A stretch of DNA of 64,000 bases, taken from contig JAMXDE010000046.1 in the NCBI GenBank assembly GCA_026770025.1, forward strand, positions 186,001-250,000, read 5' to 3'. Made by a program: the position numbers and the translations under genes. The notes beneath the pieces are model-generated. The model ran no database searches. It was not told the origin of the DNA and saw only the letters and a program-made list of their open reading frames with translations. This DNA is from Craspedostauros australis (taxonomy: Eukaryota; Bacillariophyta; Bacillariophyceae; Mastogloiales; Achnanthaceae). This document shows, one piece after another, positions 10,330 through 21,250 of this stretch (its first letter is position 1; the number at the start of each line of letters is the position of its first letter).

Positions 10330-11541
10330 CTAGTAACTGACTTGGAAAGGCTGGAAGAAGCCTTCATCAATGGACAGCTGTGTGATCATGGCAACCACCT
10401 TGAACACTGTCTTGTGAAGCTTCATGTTGTGGCGAAATGGTTCATACAAGATCTTCCATTTCTTGAAGAGACGATTGATGGTTTCGTGTCTTGCTCTTGC
10501 TTGCTTCTTGCCATCCCTGTCTGCGTGAGTAACGTAGTCCTTTGGTTTGCGTACGAGAGGGCCGCCGTACCCTCCGTCCGCTTCCACCATTTCACCAGGA
10601 GCAAGTTTTCCCGCGAGCGAACGGTTGAAGATCTTTTGGTCAGGCCATTCACCACAAGGGAATGGACCGTGGCACCAAACGATGTCACCAGTTTGAATGC
10701 AAATCGCCACCTCGTACCGCAGACCAGCGCCCTTGTATTTGTGACTGTACCACTTCTTCGAAAAGGGCTGAGGTTCGAGGATGCGAAAGTCAGTCCCATC
10801 CACCGTGACTTTGCACGTTCGCTGTTTGTCATTCTTCAAGCGATTCCTCCATTTAATCTGTTGTACAAATTACCGACAGCATAAGTATTCAAACAGGTGA
10901 TGTGAGTTGTCGTTATGTAAGTGTTATCATGAGATGTATCAATCGGAAGGGTGTTCTGCACTTACCACGCCTTTGAATCCCTTCTGAATTTCATCCATCA
11001 GAAGCCAAATCCACTTCTTAAGCGTTTTGGGGTCCGCAGACATTTTCGACGACAGCGCAAGAACACAATCGTAGTGTCGCAAGAAGTACAAGGTCCAATA
11101 CAAATGCTTGGGATGACATTTCGGGACGCCACGAGCATAGCTCCACATAACTAGGCACATGCGCGGAGAAAGCCCGTACAGAGAGATAAATTTTGTTTGT
11201 GTTGCTGGTTTCACTGGGTCATACAACGCATTATGCCCCACAATGTCCAATCCAATTCTGGTTATGTCTTTCAAGTCGTAGCGCTTTGATTCATTGTTCC
11301 GCAAGTGCGCCGTGTCACAGCCAAAAGCAGCAGAGTGTGGCGTTGTGTGGCAGACAACAAAGGGTTTGTGTGAGGTCGGGTTTCGGGTCGCTGCGCTTTG
11401 TCTCGGTCCGTCAAGCTCTGCGCACCACATCATGTCACCACACAAACAAACACCCATCACAAAACTCACCATGATGCTTGTTGTAAGCGATGTTGCTTTT
11501 CGTTCGATCAGTTGGTCTGCGGCTCGTTGCTGCAACTGCAC
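10330..11541 (-). CDS. DDE_Tnp_4-type (PIF/Harbinger-like) transposase, two exons
   Basis: I read complement(join(10330..10857,10966..11541)), about 368 residues. The donor GTG|gtaagt and acceptor caacag|ATT are both phase 0, and the 108-bp intron is 10858-10965. The junction gives 'KGV' + 'IKWRNRLKNDKQRTCKV', and 'TVDGTDFRI' carries the first catalytic Asp. 'EMVEADGGYGG' carries the second, and 'RARHETINRLFKKW' supplies the Glu. 'WYSHKYKGAGLRYEV' and 'PCGEWPDQKIF' are typical of this family in protists. The catalytic domain looks intact. The N-terminal ~60 residues from 11541 are doubtful and may include an unrecognised intron or a later start. It lies inside the putative element 10138-15039 and would catalyse its cut-and-paste transposition. 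Confidence 0.75.
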
Positions 11542-13160
11542 TGCTGTTGCCTCCTCCTTTTACTGTTGTTGTTGTTTATACTGATGCTACTGATGGAGTT
11601 GATGTCACTGTGGATGGTACTGTGATGTTGATGCTATCCAACTGTTGTGGTAATGATGCAATGAGCACGGTCAACACCGACGCTGCTGTTGGAGTGTGCT
11701 TGGATTGATGTTGTTGCGAGCTTGCCTGGTGACCCACTGTGCTTGTACATATCTTGGATCTGGCTGCTGCTGACGTGATACAGTTGCAAACGATGGCTGC
11801 CACGTTGTCATCTCTTTCGCTCTGTTGGCTCTGATCGGTTGATTGGCCGAGTAGCTCACGATCATCACATGAAACTACGAGTACTCGCTGTATTCTACTC
11901 TGATCTGCGATACCGTATTGGCGAGCCAACATCGCTGGGCTAGAGCACAGCATACATTCAGGGATAACTACCATGTCGCCACATGCAGCAGCAACACAAC
12001 AACGAACAGCTGCGACTGTACCGAACAAGCACTCTCCTCTTGCCATGCCTGTCCACACGAATTCGCAGCCTCCCACGGACAGTTGCAACTACTATTATTC
12101 AAATTGAAACAGAATACAACTATACATACATGCAGAAGAGCATTTGTACAAGTGCTGTTGTTGCAAGCATGCTTGTGTGCCAGGTCTCGCAGTGTGTGGG
12201 ATGTCCTGCATGGTACTGTACTGATGGTTCGGCTGGATTGTGCTTTGCGCAGCATCGGGTGTTGCGAGCGGTGGGTTTTCGGGTGGGCCACATCAAAATG
12301 TGGCGTGGATTTGTTGTTGTTTGTGATTTGATGGATTTGTCTCACATGGACAACTGAGAGGAGGCATGCGAAGGAATCGAGTCATCCACATGGGAAAACG
12401 AGCCAGCCGCGTGGGAAAACGAGCCAGCCGCATAGGAGAACGGGCTTGCTCCATGGGAAAACGAATCGATTCCATGGGAAATCGAGGCTGTCGCATGGGA
12501 AATCGAGGCTGTCGCATGGGAAATCGAGGCTGTCGCGTGGGAATTTTGATGCATTGTTTCCCACGGAGTCCAAGACAATCGATCGTATAAACTGTACTGC
12601 CAGCTACGTACGTCTCAAACACATGGGAAAACGGAACGCTGCGCTCCCATGGGAACACAGAAATATACCATGCATGAAGACAAATTTCCCATGGAACGTT
12701 ATTTGTTTCCCATGGAACGTTATTTTTTCCCATGCGACACTTCTCATTTGGCATGCGTGTCCACATTTTCCCAAACTCACATTTTGCTTCCCACAGCCCG
12801 CCCCTCCATCGGCGCGCGAGGAAAACTGCCGATGGACGCATCGATGAATGCCAATCTTGGCCTTGAATAGTGTGTGTAGATGTACCAACTGAATTGTTGA
12901 TCGTGTTGCTCACTCGTAGTCTGCCTGGTATCCAAAGTAGGCATCCTGCAGTTTGTATCTGGAAGTGACAGTTGCCGTTGATCGCTGTTTTGAATTAGTT
13001 GACAGGACTGCGGTTTGAAACGAATGAGCAGCAATGACAGCAGCTGATGTGGAGCGCGGCTGATTCGGACAGCACTGCCATCTGAGGATTGTCTTGTGTT
13101 GCCACTGCGTGTGAGCAGAGCAAAGGTGTAGGCAAGTTGCAAGCCTCACATTTCGAGATC
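11542..13160. other. Region between transposase and second ORF; no gene
   Basis: No frame looks coding. There are GTT/CAA-rich triplet stretches at about 11540-11700 and 11985-12110, a long satellite-like tract at 12365-12800 listed separately, and TTCTACTCTGATC at about 11890 (the recurrent TAGAGTA motif inverted). It may be the divergent promoter region of the element's two genes, since they are transcribed away from each other. Confidence 0.4.
12365..12800. repeat. 21-bp tandem repeat and scattered CATGGGAAA motif array
   Basis: Eight 21-bp units start at 12389, 12410, 12431, 12452, 12473, 12494, 12515 and 12536. Each begins C[AG]T[GA]GGA and the core reads CATGGGAAATCGAGGCTGTCG in the three identical copies. 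A diverged unit precedes them at 12365. From 12550 to 12800 the same word continues irregularly in both orientations: CATGGGAAAA at 12622, CCATGGGAA at 12647, TTTCCCATGGAACG at about 12686 and 12706, and TTTTCCCATGCG at about 12726. Some are the palindrome-like TTTCCCATGG/CCATGGGAAA. Confidence 0.85.
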
Positions 13161-14783
13161 ATGGCTCCCACAACACCAGCAGCTGATAATCCATCACAGA
13201 AACCATACACCGAGTGGAAAGGTACCAGCGACGACGCAGCGCACATCATCGGTGGTCTCTTCCGCAACGAAATCGCCCCCAACTTCAAACAGTTCATCAC
13301 CAACCATCCTGACTGGATCCAGGCACCACCAGGCAAGAACTACAACCGCAACAACCTGCGTGGCAACTTCAGAAGCTGCATCAATCGTCTCAAGCTCCAC
13401 AGGGAAGGGAAGAATCAGCGTAAGTACACGAGTTGGATTGCTGTGTCACGAGCATGCCTGATCAAACTCACATGCTGCTGCTGCTTCTTTCATTCTCATT
13501 CAGGCCTGCCAACTGACTTCAAACGCCGAGCTGGTCTACCAGCTACACCAGACAGGAACAGGGACATCACAGCAACAGAGCGCAGTGGCTTGGCCATTCA
13601 ACCAGGCGACGCATTTGGAGAGAGCGACGACGACGACGAGAGCTTCGTTGACAACGATCACGAAAGTGATATCAGCTTGGAGAGCATCGATCTCGATAGT
13701 GGCACCACCAGCACCACTACCAACAACAACAACAGCAACAATAACACTAACAACAATGCAGACCTCACTCCAGGGCATCTCACAACTCTTGGAAGTCCCA
13801 TCTCTGAGGCATCCTTTGAACCAGATCCTCAAGCCAGCACACAGATCGCAGCAGCCAGATCCGTTCATTCTCCTGTTGTTCGTTTTTCTGAGACGCTCGT
13901 TGACACCCCTTTGGTGACAGCGCCACCGCAAACCAATCCATCCAACAAGCGCGCGCGTTTCGAGGAGGACCATCGCGACACAACCACCACCACCACCAGC
14001 CCACCAGCGAACACCAACGAACACGAATTGGGACCAAGGAAGATCGATTTTGGCGAAGTCGGCGAATTGACAAAAAATATGAAGAAGATGACCGTCAACC
14101 CATTGGGCCAGGAATTCAAGGCCCTCGTCTTGGGGGGCCTGCATCTTATCCCCATCAGTGTGGACGAACCAACCAAAACTGCGAATCAAGCTGATCAGCG
14201 TCGTGGCTTTTCAATCCACTACCACTGCCCGTACCTCATGCACTGGGAGAATGTGGCATTCCAAATTGTGGAGGAGAGTGCACGGCAATTCTTGGAGCTC
14301 TCCCTCAAGGTCGATGTGCGATTTTTCGATGCAGCAACTTACTTGCCACAGACAGATGAGAACACACAGGACAGCAAGCATGAAGTGGCCAAGATGTTCT
14401 CCAAGGAGCAGGCTGGAGTGCAGCTGTACTATGACAAGTTGTTTGAAGCAGCAAGCATGGACTTCCCTGTGTCTGATGGCTTCATGTTTGTCAAGGTGCG
14501 CAAACTTTTCCCGTCCAAGGTGGTACCGAACTTCGTTGACCGCTTCGAGCAATGCAAAGATGTTGCGCATGACGAAGATCCGCTCGAGTGCACTGAGATC
14601 AACACAAACTTTGGATACAATGTGAAGAACGAAGGCGACGACACTGATCCAGTGTCTTTTGTCATGAACACTGCAACTGTGTTGTGCCCCAAACAGCAGA
14701 ACTCTGCCACGTCTGCGACTCCGAAGAGAAACACCAAACGCTCACTCAGACGCCCAAAGGCAACAACTCCAATGGCACCTTAA
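13161..14783 (+). CDS. Uncharacterised protein, probable second gene of the Harbinger-like element
   Basis: I read join(13161..13419,13504..14783), 512 residues. The 84-bp intron (C|gtaagt ... ttctcattcag|GC) is open and in frame, so an unspliced protein would gain 28 Cys/Phe-rich residues. The N-terminal ~80 residues ('EWKGTSDDAAHIIGGLFRN', 'NYNRNNLRGNFRSCINRLKL') resemble a small helical module known to me from multicopy protist proteins. I cannot name it. Residues ~125-300 are Asp/Asn/Thr-rich and disordered. The C-terminal ~200 residues are globular ('FSIHYHCPYLMHWENVAFQIV', 'DFPVSDGFMFVKVRKLFPSK') and unrecognised. The tail is basic. In PIF/Harbinger elements the second gene encodes a DNA-binding partner of the transposase, and this could be its counterpart. 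That is inference from position only. It could also be an independent host multicopy gene. Confidence 0.6.
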   Translation: MAPTTPAADNPSQKPYTEWKGTSDDAAHIIGGLFRNEIAPNFKQFITNHPDWIQAPPGKNYNRNNLRGNFRSCINRLKLHREGKNQRKYTSWIAVSRACLIKLTCCCCFFHSHSGLPTDFKRRAGLPATPDRNRDITATERSGLAIQPGDAFGESDDDDESFVDNDHESDISLESIDLDSGTTSTTTNNNNSNNNTNNNADLTPGHLTTLGSPISEASFEPDPQASTQIAAARSVHSPVVRFSETLVDTPLVTAPPQTNPSNKRARFEEDHRDTTTTTTSPPANTNEHELGPRKIDFGEVGELTKNMKKMTVNPLGQEFKALVLGGLHLIPISVDEPTKTANQADQRRGFSIHYHCPYLMHWENVAFQIVEESARQFLELSLKVDVRFFDAATYLPQTDENTQDSKHEVAKMFSKEQAGVQLYYDKLFEAASMDFPVSDGFMFVKVRKLFPSKVVPNFVDRFEQCKDVAHDEDPLECTEINTNFGYNVKNEGDDTDPVSFVMNTATVLCPKQQNSATSATPKRNTKRSLRRPKATTPMAP

Positions 14784-15232
14784 TTACTCCACACATCAAT
14801 AGTCCCACACAAGTCAATCAACCACAACACGAACAAATGCACACTTAATCAGCAAAACCAGCACAGTTTCCAACAACACAGGAGTGGTGCTTCTCGGGTT
14901 TGTGAGCTGCTTCGCTCTCCGCGCTCCAACACTGGTTGCCCCGGTCATGCTATTCAGTCCAAGCCACCGTCGCGTACGTGTTTCATTTCAGCTTATTTTC
15001 CGACCTATGGTAATTTTCATTTTTTACCGTTGCTCCCAGTTCAGCCACCACCAACAACGACGCGGAGGAAATACGCGCTGACAACCTTCGCCGTGCTTCG
15101 CCAGATCTTTTGTTTCGGCAACCTAAAGGACTATACTAGTTCTTCAACATCAATCGTGTGAAAAGAATGCCAAATGAACTTGTGCTCACATGAATCCAAT
15201 GGGTCAAACAAGTCTGCCAAGCAAAAACAACA
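14784..15232. other. 3' flank of second ORF and right end of the element
   Basis: This holds the right inverted end (14995-15039). Beyond it, to 15232, degraded sequence may belong to the mariner-like remnant that follows. No intact gene is seen. Confidence 0.4.
14995..15039 (-). repeat. Right imperfect terminal inverted repeat
   Basis: Read inward it begins CTGGGAGCAACGGTAA, pairing with the left end at 10138. It is followed by GTTCAG, which also borders the left end. Confidence 0.4.
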
Positions 15233-16531
15233 GTGTTGGCAACAAACTGCGCGAAGACCAAACACGACGACTTCATTGTTGTGGTTGTGGTCACACGAAC
15301 GCACCGCAAAGATGAGGTGGTGATGATGTTGGTGGGAGGAGAACGCCATTTGGGTGCTCTACTTGCACTTGTACCATGCTTTGGCATCAAGAGGGTCAGA
15401 GGCTTCAAGTCATCAAGAACATGCACAAACCAAGAGGGATACAGGCACATTCATGATGACAAGAAAATTTCTTGCAAGAAGGGTGAGCTGTACTCCCAAC
15501 CATTGGAGATCACAGACAGTATGGAATCAGTTGGTCATTGTGATAAGCCCAAGCTGAAGTATAGCCTCAAGAAATTCTTCCATGAAAAAGAAATCCCCAC
15601 ACTGGATTTGCTTGCCAACAAGATCAGGGCCGAAACAGGCAAGATCAGGGTGATCTGCTACCATATGGATGGCATGGGGCCACACACAGACACAGAACTA
15701 CTTGAGTTCAGCCACAAGGAGTTTGACAGTCACAGATGGCACCTATGATTCCAACCACCAAATTCTCTCATCACGAATGTGAAAGACAATGCGATATTCC
15801 CAGTGATGCCAACACACATGTCACCATACCAAGGTAAGCACCATGAGAGCCGCATGTTCACCACTGACACATTGTTGAATGCTTGAAAAACTTGTTGGGA
15901 ACAATTAGAGCTGGACAAGGTGGCTCGCATGTATGTTCGTCATCATCAGATTGCCAACGCAATTTGTGCTGTGAAAGGAGGTGACGAGTTTGTGATGGTG
16001 CGCAAAGGGCTGAGTATGAACGTGTGCAAGCAAACATTCACTGAAGTTGATGAGGACAGCAATGAGATCGGTGTTCCCATGTCTCACACCAACTTTGAGT
16101 TGAAGGAGGATGAGGTGACCAACAATACTGCCATGAAACCAGCTGCAACAGAGAACAATAATAACTCAGCTACCTTCAAATGCGCCAAGCCCAACATCGA
16201 AGGTATGTACAATGATGCGCTCAAGGTGATGGCTGTCAGTGGACTGCAGTGCCTGAAAACGAACCTGTCAACAACCAGCAGCCTCATTCCATTGCTGGAG
16301 AAGCAAATCGTTGAGACCACCAAAGCCAATGAGGAGGCCGAACAACAGAAGAAAGGCAAGAAGAGAAAGAAGCAACCCAGCAAGAGCAAAGCCAACATCA
16401 TTGAGCCTCACAACAACAACAGCAAGACTGAGGCAGCACCTACCATGAACACATTCGAAGTGGCCTGTCTGGCTGGCAAGACTGGAAATCACAGCAAAGC
16501 AGAGCATGGCAGCAACACAGCAGAAATGTAG
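15233..16531 (+). pseudogene. Mariner-like (Tc1/mariner) transposase remnant
   Basis: An open frame at 15233-15748 leads to 'RVICYHMDGMGPHTDTELLEF', matching the second catalytic Asp region of mariner-like transposases ('QqDna.pH'). A TGA at 15746 interrupts the frame, which then reads 'FQPPNSLITNVKDNAIFPV', the 'QPPNSPdlNvlDlgfF' block with the third Asp. The spacing is D-38-D, close to the DD39D of plant-type mariners. A plausible intron (CAAG|gtaagc at about 15834 to ttag|AG at about 15909) joins 'MSPYQ' to 'ELDKVARMYVRHHQIANAI'. The frame then runs to 16531 through a Lys/Asn/Gln-rich tail. The first Asp region is not clear, so I treat it as a decayed copy. No terminal repeats were found. 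Confidence 0.45.
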
Positions 16532-17039
16532 CTGCAAATCGAGGTAATTGTTATTGATTTGTATGTGTTAGTTACACTCATGATGTGAGTGTTTGTGTGC
16601 ACATCATCTGCTTGATGACATGGAGGTTGGAATTGTGATGTGTTGTGTTGTGCAACCACCATGTTGTGTTATGGACCAGGTCACGTCCTGTGAGGCAATT
16701 TCACTCGTTGTGTTGCGCATGGTTTTGCATGACGTGGCATCCGTCCCCTGTGACGTCGAAGACGGATCGGAGAGAGAAGGCACAAAATAGCTTTAAATAT
16801 GCAATCGCCGTTTCTCCCAACACCAAGCAAATCAGAGTCCAAAAAGGCGAAAATTCTACGACTCTCGTGTTTTTATCGTGGCACCGCTTCACGTTGGGGG
16901 CAGGCCGCACAATCAGTCAGCGCATAGAGTCCAGATCGGTCCCAATACAACTCAAGCAACTGCGAATGTCGCCTCGGTTGCGTCGGTTGTGCTTCCCTCA
17001 AGCGTTACTCCAAGCGCAAATGCGAGTACAAATGTGAAC
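16532..17039. other. Promoter or 5' region of the Gln-rich gene
   Basis: There is no convincing gene. An open frame in phase with the next gene reaches back to about 16878, but no ATG lies in it before 17040. Either translation starts at 17040 or a 5' exon lies in this interval. Confidence 0.45.
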
Positions 17040-20000
17040 ATGAATGCAATCGCAACAGCAGCAGCTCCAAATACAATTGCAGATGCTAATACGGCACCAG
17101 CAACAGCCACGAAAATGAATTGCGCCAAGCCCGTCACTCGTGCACGATCAGAAACTTCCGCTGGCATGCATATGCAGTCGTTGCCCATGGAAATGAACCA
17201 AAGGATCAATGCCAATTCATTGAATTCAGCCTCATCAATGGCATCAGAAGCCAAGCAGGCAGCGATGCAACTGAATGCCAACGGAGAGCAAAGGAAAGGC
17301 CGATTCGTGTTACGTCCGGTTGGGAGCATCGATCCCAGCACTGTTTTGATCAGCGCTGCCAACCTCACCACTGGTCGTTCCGACGTTTCCAACACCGGAA
17401 GTGCGCCGAGTTCGGCGGGAACGTCTCGGTCCAACACGCCGCAAAGGACGAAGCATGCCAGCGAAGCCAAGCCCAGCGGAACGGGCAGCCGATTTAAGGT
17501 CTACCCTGTCTCCAAAGATCAAGAGCAGGCGTTGAAAAACTTGGCAGCTTCGAAGTGTGATGGAACAACGTCTCAAGGTGGGATCCTCTATGTTCCTTCA
17601 GTGCAGGTGTCCACAAACGCACCACAGCCGAAGGTCGAAATCGCATTCTCAAAGAGTCCAGGACAAACTCGAGAGAAAGGAAGGTTCAAGATCACGCCAG
17701 TAGATCCAGGCGCCGCAGGTATGTCTCTGCAGACCACTGGGCTATCCCAACCCGAAGCAACGGCGGCCGCATCCAAAGTTGCAACGACGCCACTCATCAA
17801 TCCCAAAGTCCAATATCCCCAATCAACCTCCATCAAGAGCGCGGATGCCTCGCAGTCGTCGACTCTGAAATCGCCGTCGACAACTGTTGCACGATCGCTG
17901 CAACAACCCACCCTGCTCACGAAACATCGGCGCAATCTCAGCACGAGCCGTGCAATGTCGGAGTATGGTCCAGAAGTTCAGGTCATATCGGAGCAGGTCG
18001 TCGATGGAATTGGCAACATCGATACGATCAAAGGAAAGCCTCTTGTTGTTGCAGAGAAGAAAGGTCGCTTCACTGTGCTGAAGGAACGCGCTCCTCCTGT
18101 CGTCACGAAACGCGGACGATTTGTAGTGACGAGCGTTGAGAGCCCTGCTTTGTTCTTTCCCATTCAGCCACAATCCAGCATTCCTCCATCTGCACAAGCA
18201 GACCAGGACGCGTCCACTTCACAAGCCGCGCAGCAGGCCACAGCTCCTCAACACCAGCTGGTGCAGCCGCAAGCGCAACCGCAACCACAGATGGAACAAA
18301 CACAGGCTCCAGCCCACGCGCACGCGAATGTGAACGTGAATGTAAATGTAAATGCTCATCCTCAAGCACAGTCCACCGTCGACTCCAGCCAACAATCGCA
18401 ATCTCAGCAAACTGAGGCGGTGCCAGCCGCAATCCATACACAACTCCATCCACAGGCTGCCTCGTCACCGATATCTCAGCCTCGTCTCCCACTACAAGTA
18501 CCAAACCTCAATGGTGACGCAGTTCAGTCTACCTACCTCCAGCTACAACCTCAGCAGATGGCCGTACTTCCGTCGCAGCCATATGAAAACAAAGGTGGTA
18601 TGGCACAGCCAACGGCTCACGCCATGTCCGTTCAAGTACTTGAACCGCAGCACTCAATGGAAGAGCAATACTCGAAGCCTGCGCCACCTGTGGTGCTATC
18701 AAGCATCGAAACCGAATATGCTCACCACGCTGCTTGCCAATCCATGCCAGCACCTGTGGATCCAAATCATCAAATTCCACAGCAGACGACAGGAATCGTA
18801 ACCGAAGCGAATGCTCAGCAGATTGCAAGTATTGCTGCTGCAACGAACACAATGATTCAAGATCCTGTGGTGCAACCAAATCAGGCCCCCGTTTCCCAGC
18901 ACCCACCCATGATGCAAAGCATGGCTCTTTCACATCACCAGCAACAACAAGCGTATGCATACCAAATGCAACCAACGCATCACGTACAACAACCGCAACA
19001 GTCGTACGATGTTGGCGCACGCACCATTCTGCCTCTCACGGCGTCAACGGATGCGAATGTTGTTGCGGCAGATCTGGTTGCGCCATCAATTGCGTCGGAA
19101 AGTCCGGAACGGCATCCGAAGTCAACGATGAAATTGGGTGAGCATTCCGGAGATCAGAAACTGACTATCGACCAGTCTTCGTCATCGTCAACACCGATGA
19201 CTGCAAGTACGACAGATGCCGCTGCGCCCCAACCGAGCCATACTAGCAGACCTCCAACAAGGCCGACCAACACAGCCAAGGCGCCGCGGGCCTACGATAT
19301 TCACGGCCAATACGGCGCAGTCGGTCTTGGGAAGGCGTTTCATTTCTTGGAGCAGCTCAAATTGGAAGTCACGGGTGCAGATCGCACGATCAAGACACTA
19401 CATACTGATCTGAAACTGTTGGTAAGTTGCGCGTGTGAAGTGTGTGCGTGCGTGTGTCTGCGAGTGCTGGCTTTGCATTGCACGCTCATCCAGAGTTTTT
19501 GGCTTCCACAATTGTCGCCGCCAGTATGTACGTGTCATAGCTCTGACAAACCAACTCCCTTATTCATGCTAACTTGTTGGCACTTGAACAACCAACAATG
19601 CCATACACGTACGACTACCAACAGAGAGATAAGAACAAGGATTTGGAATTCAAGAATCGAGATCTTGACAGACGGTTGAAGGAAGAGAAGAAGGCAAGGC
19701 AAGTAGCCGACAACCAGGTGTTGGAATTGAAGAAGCAGCTGCAGCAATTGAGCGAAAGTCAACAGCTGCAGCAACAGCAGCACAAATCAATCCAGACCAA
19801 CGATGCTCAGAAACCAAGTCGATCCATGACTTCTCAGAAAGCATCACCTTCTGCGCCGGTTGGTGGTGATGGTGCGTTGAGTAGTCTTGCTCCAGCGGGC
19901 GCTCCGATCGCCACAGCAAATGCAAACCAAGATGCACAAGCATCCGCTCAAAGATTCAGAAATCCAACAGCGCAAATGAAAACCGAAGATGGCGCGAACG

Positions 20001-21250
20001 GCATCAATGCTAACCTTGTCAGCAAAGTGGAGCCGTTGAACGGCCGCTCTTCGACTACAATCACAAACAGAGATGCTGGTGTCTCACAAACCAATGGCAA
20101 AGCAAAGGCGAATGGAAACGGGCATGATAACGCAGGAAGGCCTCCGCCGCCACTGCCACCACAAGTGCCAACAATGGCGCCGATGACTGCGACAACAGGA
20201 CTTCCGTCTCCTCTGCTGGTTCCCACGAAAAGCATGAGCGCCCCAAAGCGTCCAGCAAATATTCCCAATCAAGCACAAGCCACGACAACAAGTATGGGCA
20301 TGGGCATGGGTATGGGCATAGGCACGGGACAAGCGGTTTTGACACCTACAAAGACGAGACCCATACAGTCTTCTTTGAATGCACGGACTGCGCAGCCACA
20401 GTTGCAAAACCCCACCGGTGCGCTGAACGACCCGAGGCAAAGAGGAATCTCAAATTCCGGAACCAGACCACCCATGCAGAAGCATGATCAGCCGTTTGAT
20501 CAATGCCACGATACAATCCCAAGCGTCGTCAACGTCTTTCACGGTGGTGATGATGATGGCACAATGACGCATGCCAGGTCGGCGATTTCCATTTTGGATG
20601 ACAGCAGCCTCTTCTTTGGCGGCAGCAAAGCCACGAACACCATATCATCGTCTGCGAACGGGGCACACATGGCCCAATACCAACAGATGGCCGTGCCCAT
20701 CCGACCAGTGCAAATGACGGACAATTGCTTGGCTCCTTCCGCGCAGCCAGCATACGACATCAAGCAACCTCTTTTGGTTTTGCCGATCCAGCAATCCATG
20801 ATGCCGCTGGCATCGTATCCTTCAGCATTCGTGAACCCCGAGTTTCTGAATGGACAGTACGCACCGGCAGCTTCAGCTGGACAGTCGTGGGATGGAGGAT
20901 CGTTGTTCCATTCACAGGTTCAGTCGCAGGCCCAGCATGCAGAACAGCAGCAGCTGCAACAACAACAACAACAACAACAACAAGTGGCGGGCAGTCAGAT
21001 GTCAAGCACCCGACAGCACCAATTGATCTTCCAGCAGCAGCAGATGCAGGTGCACGGTCAGCACGGACAGATGGATCCCTTTCGTTCTGACTTGTCCGCA
21101 GCGCCGCTCATTACACCGAGCCTCGCGCCGACGGCAGGGACTCCCCTCGTATCAAATGCTGCACCACGCCCGTCACCTTCGAACGGCGTGCCGGCCACAG
21201 GTGGGATGGCTTTCCACAACTTGGCGAACCTGCAGGGCAGCAAACCATAG
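17040..21250 (+). CDS. Large Gln/Ala/Pro-rich protein with repeated RFx[VI] motifs and a coiled coil
   Basis: I read join(17040..19421,19625..21250), 1,335 residues. The donor TTG|gtaagt and acceptor ccaacag|AGA are phase 0, with a 203-bp intron. Joining them makes a heptad-rich stretch 'GKAFHFLEQLKLEV...LKLL' + 'RDKNKDLEFKNRDLDRRLKEE', a clear coiled coil of about 80 residues. The N-terminal half has five [KRS][GS]RFx[VIL] motifs: RFVL (17301), RFKV (17490), RFKI (17682), RFTV (18066) and RFVV (18117). RFx[VI] is the docking motif recognised by the CCT domain of SPAK/OSR1 kinases, as in WNK kinases and NKCC transporters. The rest is disordered, with 'NVNVNVNVN', 'MGMGMGMG' and poly-Gln runs. 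No enzymatic domain is seen. A scaffold role is inference. The N-terminus is uncertain. Confidence 0.7.

Larger units (their letters stand above)
10138..15039. mobile_element. Probable PIF/Harbinger-type DNA transposon with two genes
   Basis: The element contains a DDE_Tnp_4-type transposase on the minus strand and a second, unrelated ORF on the plus strand. Two-gene content is the usual layout of PIF/Harbinger and ISL2EU/IS4EU-like elements. Imperfect inverted ends are visible. The left end starts CAGGGAGCCATGGTAA (10138), and the right end read inward starts CTGGGAGCAACGGTAA (15039). They share roughly two thirds of about 44 positions. 'GTTCA' stands just outside or at both ends (10135-10139 and 15039-15043), offset by one base, so the exact termini and target duplication are uncertain. 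The 4.9-kb span also holds a 21-bp satellite. If the inverted repeats are coincidental, the transposase and the second ORF are separate loci. Confidence 0.45.

Noticed and set aside
11576-12088. 170-codon minus-strand frame
   Set aside because: Its composition (Ala/Val/Ser/Thr from CAA/GTT triplets) and lack of any domain suggest a chance frame in triplet-rich sequence.
12389-12556. CRISPR-like array
   Set aside because: The 21-bp units are directly abutting with no unique spacers, and the genome is eukaryotic. It is a tandem satellite.
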